Of a stretch of 64,000 bases of DNA, positions 59,694 to 64,000 are shown piece after piece. Source of the stretch: Halomonas getboli. GTDB lineage: Bacteria; Pseudomonadota; Gammaproteobacteria; Pseudomonadales; Halomonadaceae. The DNA is taken from NCBI RefSeq assembly GCF_023094245.1, contig NZ_JALMEW010000005.1:1-64000 (forward strand), written 5' to 3'. The notes below the pieces were generated by a model. That model ran no database searches. It was not told where the DNA came from and was given only the letters and a program-made list of their open reading frames with translations. The translations under genes and the position numbers were made by a program. Position 1 is the first letter of the stretch. Each line of letters starts with the position of its first letter.

Positions 59694-60220
59694 AGCGTCG
59701 TCTGTTGCTGCTGCTGCCGCTGGCCGGCTTCCTGGTGCTGACGGTGTTCCTCTACCGTGGGCTGTCGATCAATCCCGCCGAGCGTGACTCGGCGCTGGTC
59801 GAGCGGCCCTTTCCGGCGTTCTCGCTGACCACCCTGGGCGACCCCGGCCGCACCCTCGACGACTCGCTGATGCAGGGGCAGGTCACCCTGGTCAACGTCT
59901 GGGGCGAGTGGTGCCCGACCTGCAAGCAGGAGATGCCCCAGCTGCTCGAGCTCGCCGACCGCGGCGTGCGCCTGGTGGGCGTCGACTACAAGGACACCCG
60001 CGAGAAGGGCCGCGAGTTCCTGGCCGAGTTCGGCAACCCCTTCGAGGTCAGCCTGTTCGACCCCGAGGGCAGCCTGGGCTTCGATCTCGGCGTCTACGGC
60101 GCGCCGGAGAGCTTTCTGGTCGACGCCGAGGGCGTGATCCGCTATCACCACACCGGCTATATCTCTCCTCGGGATGTCGAGCAGGTGATCCTGCCGGAGG
60201 TGACGAAATGGCAGGACTGA
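59690..60220 (+). CDS. ccmG: Thiol:disulfide oxidoreductase CcmG/DsbE
   Basis: Periplasmic thioredoxin-like protein that keeps the apocytochrome CXXCH thiols or CcmH reduced. The 176-aa product has an N-terminal anchor helix and the active site WGEWCPTCKQEMP near residue 75, with YGAPESFLVD as cis-Pro region. ATG at 59690 overlaps ccmF by 4 bp; its stop overlaps ccmH. Confidence 0.96.
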   Translation: MKRRLLLLLPLAGFLVLTVFLYRGLSINPAERDSALVERPFPAFSLTTLGDPGRTLDDSLMQGQVTLVNVWGEWCPTCKQEMPQLLELADRGVRLVGVDYKDTREKGREFLAEFGNPFEVSLFDPEGSLGFDLGVYGAPESFLVDAEGVIRYHHTGYISPRDVEQVILPEVTKWQD

Positions 60221-60675
60221 TCCGCGTGCTGCTGTTGCTGGCCCTGCTGGGGCCGGCGTTGGCGCAGGCCGCCATCGAGGTGCGCGACTTCGACGACCCG
60301 GTGATGCGCGATCGCTTCGCGTCGCTGACGTCGACCCTGCGCTGCCCCAAGTGCCAGAACCAGGCGATCGGTGATTCCGACTCGCCGATCGCCGGCGACA
60401 TGCGCGAGCGCGTCTTTGAGCAGCTGCAGGCGGGACGTTCCGACAAGGAGATCGTCGACTTCATGGTGCGTCGCTTCGGCGACTACGTGCTCTATAACCC
60501 GCGCCTCGAGGGCCGCACCCTGCTGCTGTGGGGGCTGCCGGTGGCGCTGGTGCTCGGCGGCGGGCTGCTGGTGGCGCTGCTGGTGCGGGCGCGCCGGCGG
60601 GCCTCGGCCAGGGCGTTGAACGACGACGAGCGAGCCCGGCTGAATGCCCTGCTCGAGCGGGAGGACGATCGATGA
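60208..60675 (+). CDS. ccmH: Cytochrome c maturation thiol reductant CcmH
   Basis: 155 aa with signal peptide (LLLLALLGPALAQA), the redox motif LRCPKCQNQAIGDSDSPIA (~46) and one C-terminal transmembrane helix (LLLWGLPVALVLGGGLLVALLV). It presents the apocytochrome thiols. ATG at 60208, inside the 3' end of ccmG; stop overlaps ccmI by 4 bp. It is the short form; the TPR part is the separate ccmI. Confidence 0.95.
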   Translation: MAGLIRVLLLLALLGPALAQAAIEVRDFDDPVMRDRFASLTSTLRCPKCQNQAIGDSDSPIAGDMRERVFEQLQAGRSDKEIVDFMVRRFGDYVLYNPRLEGRTLLLWGLPVALVLGGGLLVALLVRARRRASARALNDDERARLNALLEREDDR

Positions 60676-61901
60676 CGGCACTGTGGATCGCCTTCGCCCT
60701 GCTGCTGGTGCCGGCGCTGTGGCTGCTGGTGCTGCCGCTGCGCCGCGCCGGCGCCGTGGCCCGAGCGCTGTCCGACGACGAGGCCAGCGACCGTACCAAT
60801 CGGCAGAACGTCGCCGTCTATCGGCGTCGGCTGGCCTCCCTGGCGGCGGCCCGCGAGCGCGGCGAGATCGACGACGCGCGCTTCGACGAGGATCGCCTCG
60901 AGCTCGAGCGCAGCCTGCTCGACGACACCGCGGCGGCGTCACGCTCGCCGCTCAAGCCGGCCCGCGCCGGGCGCTGGCTGGTGCCGCTGGCAATGGTCGT
61001 CCTGGTGGTGGCCAGCGCCGGCTGGTACCGCTGGGAGGGCGCCGAGGGCGACCTGGCGCTGTATCGTCTCCAGCAGCAGGCCATGGCCGATCCCGAGGCG
61101 TCGCTGCCGCAGCTGCTCCAGCGCCTGGAAACCGAGGCCGCGCGTCAGCCCGACAATCCCAACGTCTGGCGCTCGCTGTACCCGCTGTATCGCGACAGCG
61201 GGCGTGTCGACAAGGCCGACCACGCCCTGACCCGGCTGCTCGCGCTCGAGGGGCGTCGTCCCTGGCTGCTGGCCGAACTGGCCCAGTTGCGGTATTTTGC
61301 CGCCGGCCGTGAGCTGACGCCGGGCGTGCAGGCGCTGGTCGACGAGGCCCTGGCCGCCGATCCGGCCCAGCCGACGGTGCTCGGCCTGCTCGGCATCGAG
61401 GCCTTCGAGAACGCCGATTACGAGACCGCCATCGACCGCTGGCGCCGGGCCATCGCCGGCATGAACGACGCCGAGTCTGCCGAGGCGCTGCGCCAGGGCA
61501 TCCGCACCGCCCAGCGCCGCCTGGAGCAGAAGCCGAACGCCGCCGAGGGCGCGAGCATCCGCGTGCGTGTGAGCCTGGCGCCCGAGCTGGTCGATCGTCT
61601 GGCCCCGGGCACCGCGGTGTTCGTGGTGGCCCGTGACACCGCCGGCGAACTGCCGCCGCTGGCGGTGGCGCGCACCACGCTGGGCGCGCTGCCGACCGTC
61701 CTGACCCTCGACGACGGCGACGCCATGGCGCCCATCGCCCGGCTGTCCCAGGTCGACGAGGCACGTCTGGTGGCACGGGTCTCGGCCAGCGGACAGGCCG
61801 ACCCGCAGCCCGGTGACCTGGTCGGGCGCCACGCCGCGGTAGCGGTCGGCGCGAGCGACGGCGACCCGGTAGAACTGATCATCGACACCATCGTGGAATA
61901 A
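60672..61901 (+). CDS. ccmI: Apocytochrome c chaperone CcmI (CycH)
   Basis: 409 aa. Two N-terminal transmembrane helices (residues ~3-20 and ~100-118) flank a cytoplasmic leucine-zipper-like loop (RQNVAVYRRRLASLAAARERGEIDDARFDEDR region). A periplasmic TPR domain (~140-300) binds the apocytochrome C-terminus, and a beta domain ends the protein. It closes the ccmABCDEFGHI operon. Confidence 0.92.
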   Translation: MTALWIAFALLLVPALWLLVLPLRRAGAVARALSDDEASDRTNRQNVAVYRRRLASLAAARERGEIDDARFDEDRLELERSLLDDTAAASRSPLKPARAGRWLVPLAMVVLVVASAGWYRWEGAEGDLALYRLQQQAMADPEASLPQLLQRLETEAARQPDNPNVWRSLYPLYRDSGRVDKADHALTRLLALEGRRPWLLAELAQLRYFAAGRELTPGVQALVDEALAADPAQPTVLGLLGIEAFENADYETAIDRWRRAIAGMNDAESAEALRQGIRTAQRRLEQKPNAAEGASIRVRVSLAPELVDRLAPGTAVFVVARDTAGELPPLAVARTTLGALPTVLTLDDGDAMAPIARLSQVDEARLVARVSASGQADPQPGDLVGRHAAVAVGASDGDPVELIIDTIVE

Positions 61902-61904
61902 CGC

Positions 61905-64000
61905 ATGCGACTGAAGTCGATACGCCTGGTGGGCTTCAAGTCGTTCGTCGACCCCATCACCGTGCCCTTCGACGGCAACATGACCGCCATCGTCGGTCCC
62001 AACGGCTGTGGCAAGTCCAACATCATCGACGCCGTGCGCTGGGTCATGGGGGAATCCTCCGCCAAGACCCTGCGCGGCGAGTCGATGACCGACGTCATCT
62101 TCAACGGCTCCACCGGCCGCAAGCCGGTGGGCCAGGCCTCCATCGAGCTGCTGTTCGACAACCGCGACGGCACCATGGGCGGTCCCTACGCCCAGTACGC
62201 GGAGATCTCGGTCAAGCGCCAGGTCACCCGCGAGGCGCAGTCCACCTACTTCTTCAACGGCCAGAAGTGCCGCCGCCGGGACATCTCCGACCTGTTCCTC
62301 GGCACCGGCCTGGGGCCGCGCTCCTACGCCATCATCGGCCAGGGCATGATCTCGCGGCTGATCGAGTCGCGCCCCGAGGAGCTGCGCGCCACCCTCGAGG
62401 AAGCCGCCGGCATCTCCAAGTACAAGGAGCGCCGCCGCGAGACCGAGAACCGCATGCGCCGCACCCAGGAGAACCTGGAGCGTCTGGAGGACATCCGCGA
62501 GGAGCTCGACAAGCAGCTCGAGCGCCTCAAGCGCCAGGCCGACGCGGCGCGCCGCTACCAGACCCTCAAGCAGGAGGAGTACCGGCTCAAGGGCGAGCTG
62601 GCGCTGCTGCGTGGCCGCGCCCTGCGTGCCAGCCAGGGCGAGGAGGAGAGCCGCGTGCGCGAGCTCGAGACCTCGGTGGAGCGCGAGGTGCTGGGCCTCA
62701 GGCAGTGCGAGACGCGCCTCGAGGAGGCCCGCGCCGAGCACGACCGCCTGGCCTCCGAGCTCGAGGGCTACCAGAACCGCTTCCATGAGACCACCACCGC
62801 CATCGCCCGGCTGGAGCAGGACCTGGAGCACACCCGCTCCCGGGACCAGCAGCTGGCCCAGGACCTGGAGGCCGCCCGCCGCGAGCTCGCCGACCTCGAC
62901 CGCCTCGGCGAGGACGACGGCGAGCGCCTGATGCGCCTCGACGAGCGCCTCGAGACCCTGGGCCCCGAGCAGGAAGAGGTCGCCGAGCGCCTGGCCGAGC
63001 TGGAGGCCGCCCTCGAGGAGGCCGAGCCGCTGGCCGAGCAGGCCGACGCCGACTGGGAAGCCTTCGGCGAGACCTGGCAGGTCGACAGCCGCGAGGCCGA
63101 GCGCGCCCAGGACCGCCTGCGCGAGCAGGAGGCGACCCTGGAGCGTCTCGAGGGCGACGCCCGCAAGCGCCGCCAGCAGCGCGAGGAGCTGCCCGACATC
63201 GCCGGCCTCGAGGCTCAGCGCGCCGAGGTCGCCGAGCGCCTGGCCGAGCTCGAGGAGCGTCTGGCCGAACGCGAGGAACGGCGCGAGCAGTGGCAGGCCG
63301 ATCGCGACACCGCCCGTGAGTCGGTGCGCGAGGCCGAGGCCGCCCGCGAGACCGATCGCCAGCGTCGCAGCACCCTGCAGGGCGAGCTGGCCTCGCTCGA
63401 GGCGCTGATCCAGGCCGCACTGGCCGATCATGACGAGACCCTCGATGCGCACCTGGCGGCCCGGGGACTGGCCGAGGCGCCGCGCCTCGGCGAGCGCCTC
63501 GAGGTCGAGGGCGGCTGGGAGGACGTCGTGTCCTGGGTGCTGGCGCCCTGGCTGCGCGCTCGTCTGGCCTCGCTGTCCGAGGGCGACGGCGTGCTGCCCC
63601 TCGAGTTGGCCCCGGAGCTGGGGCTGCTCGAGGACGCCGAGCGCGAGGCCCCAACCGGCAGCCTGGCCGCCAAGGTGTCGGGCGCCGGCGCCGCGGCCCA
63701 GTGGCTCGCCGGGGTGCGCTGCGTGGACAGCCGCGAGCAGGCCTGGGCCGAGCGTGCCACCCTGGCCCCCGGCGAGAGCCTGATCACCGCCTGCGGGCTG
63801 TGGGTCGGCGACGGCTGGGCGCGTCACCGCGGCCATGACGAAGGCCCGGACGCGCTGCTGGTCAGCCGCCGTCGCGAGGCCGAGGTGCGCGAGGAGCTCG
63901 CCGCCGTGGAGGAGCGCCTCGAGGCCCAGGAAACACGCCTGGCCGAGGCCGGCGAGCGCGTCGAGAAGGCCGAGGAGAGCCTCGAGGCGGTGCGCCTCGA
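61905..64000 (+). CDS. smc: Chromosome segregation ATPase SMC, N-terminal part (cut by window edge)
   Basis: Condensin-type ATPase for chromosome organisation. About 698 codons are visible. MRLKSIRLVGFKSFVDP and Walker A GPNGCGKSN (31-39) begin the head, with FLGTGLGPRSYAIIGQGMIS (Q-loop region ~145) and then a Glu/Arg/Ala-rich coiled coil to ~500, the hinge region (GGWEDVVSWVLAPWLRA onward) and the start of the return coil. ATG at 61905, 3 bp after ccmI. Full SMC (not MukB) is expected with ScpAB elsewhere. Confidence 0.97.
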   Translation, partial: MRLKSIRLVGFKSFVDPITVPFDGNMTAIVGPNGCGKSNIIDAVRWVMGESSAKTLRGESMTDVIFNGSTGRKPVGQASIELLFDNRDGTMGGPYAQYAEISVKRQVTREAQSTYFFNGQKCRRRDISDLFLGTGLGPRSYAIIGQGMISRLIESRPEELRATLEEAAGISKYKERRRETENRMRRTQENLERLEDIREELDKQLERLKRQADAARRYQTLKQEEYRLKGELALLRGRALRASQGEEESRVRELETSVEREVLGLRQCETRLEEARAEHDRLASELEGYQNRFHETTTAIARLEQDLEHTRSRDQQLAQDLEAARRELADLDRLGEDDGERLMRLDERLETLGPEQEEVAERLAELEAALEEAEPLAEQADADWEAFGETWQVDSREAERAQDRLREQEATLERLEGDARKRRQQREELPDIAGLEAQRAEVAERLAELEERLAEREERREQWQADRDTARESVREAEAARETDRQRRSTLQGELASLEALIQAALADHDETLDAHLAARGLAEAPRLGERLEVEGGWEDVVSWVLAPWLRARLASLSEGDGVLPLELAPELGLLEDAEREAPTGSLAAKVSGAGAAAQWLAGVRCVDSREQAWAERATLAPGESLITACGLWVGDGWARHRGHDEGPDALLVSRRREAEVREELAAVEERLEAQETRLAEAGERVEKAEESLEAVRL

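Noticed and set aside
60939..63836. 965-codon open frame antisense to ccmI and smc
   Set aside because: Repetitive Leu/Gly/Ala-rich translation spanning two real genes; no start context or motif.

Overview
The window looks like chromosomal DNA from a GC-rich gammaproteobacterium, most likely a halophile of the Halomonadaceae (Halomonas/Chromohalobacter type). This rests on high GC, rather acidic proteins, a DUF481 'salt-induced' outer-membrane protein, and gene order that, from memory, resembles several Pseudomonas loci joined together. It is almost entirely housekeeping DNA: no phage, insertion sequence, CRISPR array or obvious island was seen. The novelty is in regulatory and repeated intergenic DNA and in one decayed gene.

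Layout. 1-250: the 3' end of a 5S rRNA and two terminators. 254-3243 (-): ppk behind a hemB that is broken by an in-frame amber codon and a large in-frame deletion removing the Schiff-base lysine region. 3465-4124: elbB. 4252-16811 (-): a long co-directional run priA, argS, SPOR protein, hslV-hslU, DUF971, ubiE-ubiJ-ubiB, hisE, tatA-tatB-tatC. A sigma-32-like promoter and a 5'-leader hairpin precede hslVU. 16958-18705: rpmE and a short malic enzyme. 18798-22160 (-): DUF481 protein and PBP1a. 22421-28981: pilMNOPQ-aroK-aroB. 29425-35314: gltB-gltD. 35612-39463: pyrG-kdsA-eno.

39464-39952 holds no protein gene. It contains a GacA-type palindrome (TGTAGG-N6-CCTACA), the eno terminator, an AT-rich stretch, and an RNA gene of about 220 nt with twelve GGA motifs, several in hairpin loops, ending in a terminator: a CsrB/RsmZ-type CsrA sponge. 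The csrA gene lies 10 kb away (49839). Then fdxA and mutS (-), pncC, recA (perfect SOS box), recX, alaS, lysC, csrA, tRNA-Ser(GCT) and two identical tRNA-Arg(ACG).

50640-64000: dusC (-), a two-domain OlsF-like ornithine-lipid synthase, and a minus-strand pair behind a second perfect SOS box: an S24 LexA/UmuD-like peptidase with no DNA-binding domain, coupled to yigZ. A complete System I cytochrome c maturation operon ccmABCDEFGHI follows, then the 5' part of smc, cut by the window edge.

Repeated DNA. Several arrays share a 7-bp period (GCTTCGA x9, GGCTTCG x8, CCTCGCC x5 and x3, TTGCAGC x16) and lie only between genes. A separate structured 67-68 bp element occurs twice, 34 kb apart, with compensatory changes in one stem. 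Start codons were placed by family N-termini and ribosome-binding sites, so many differ from the longest open frame.
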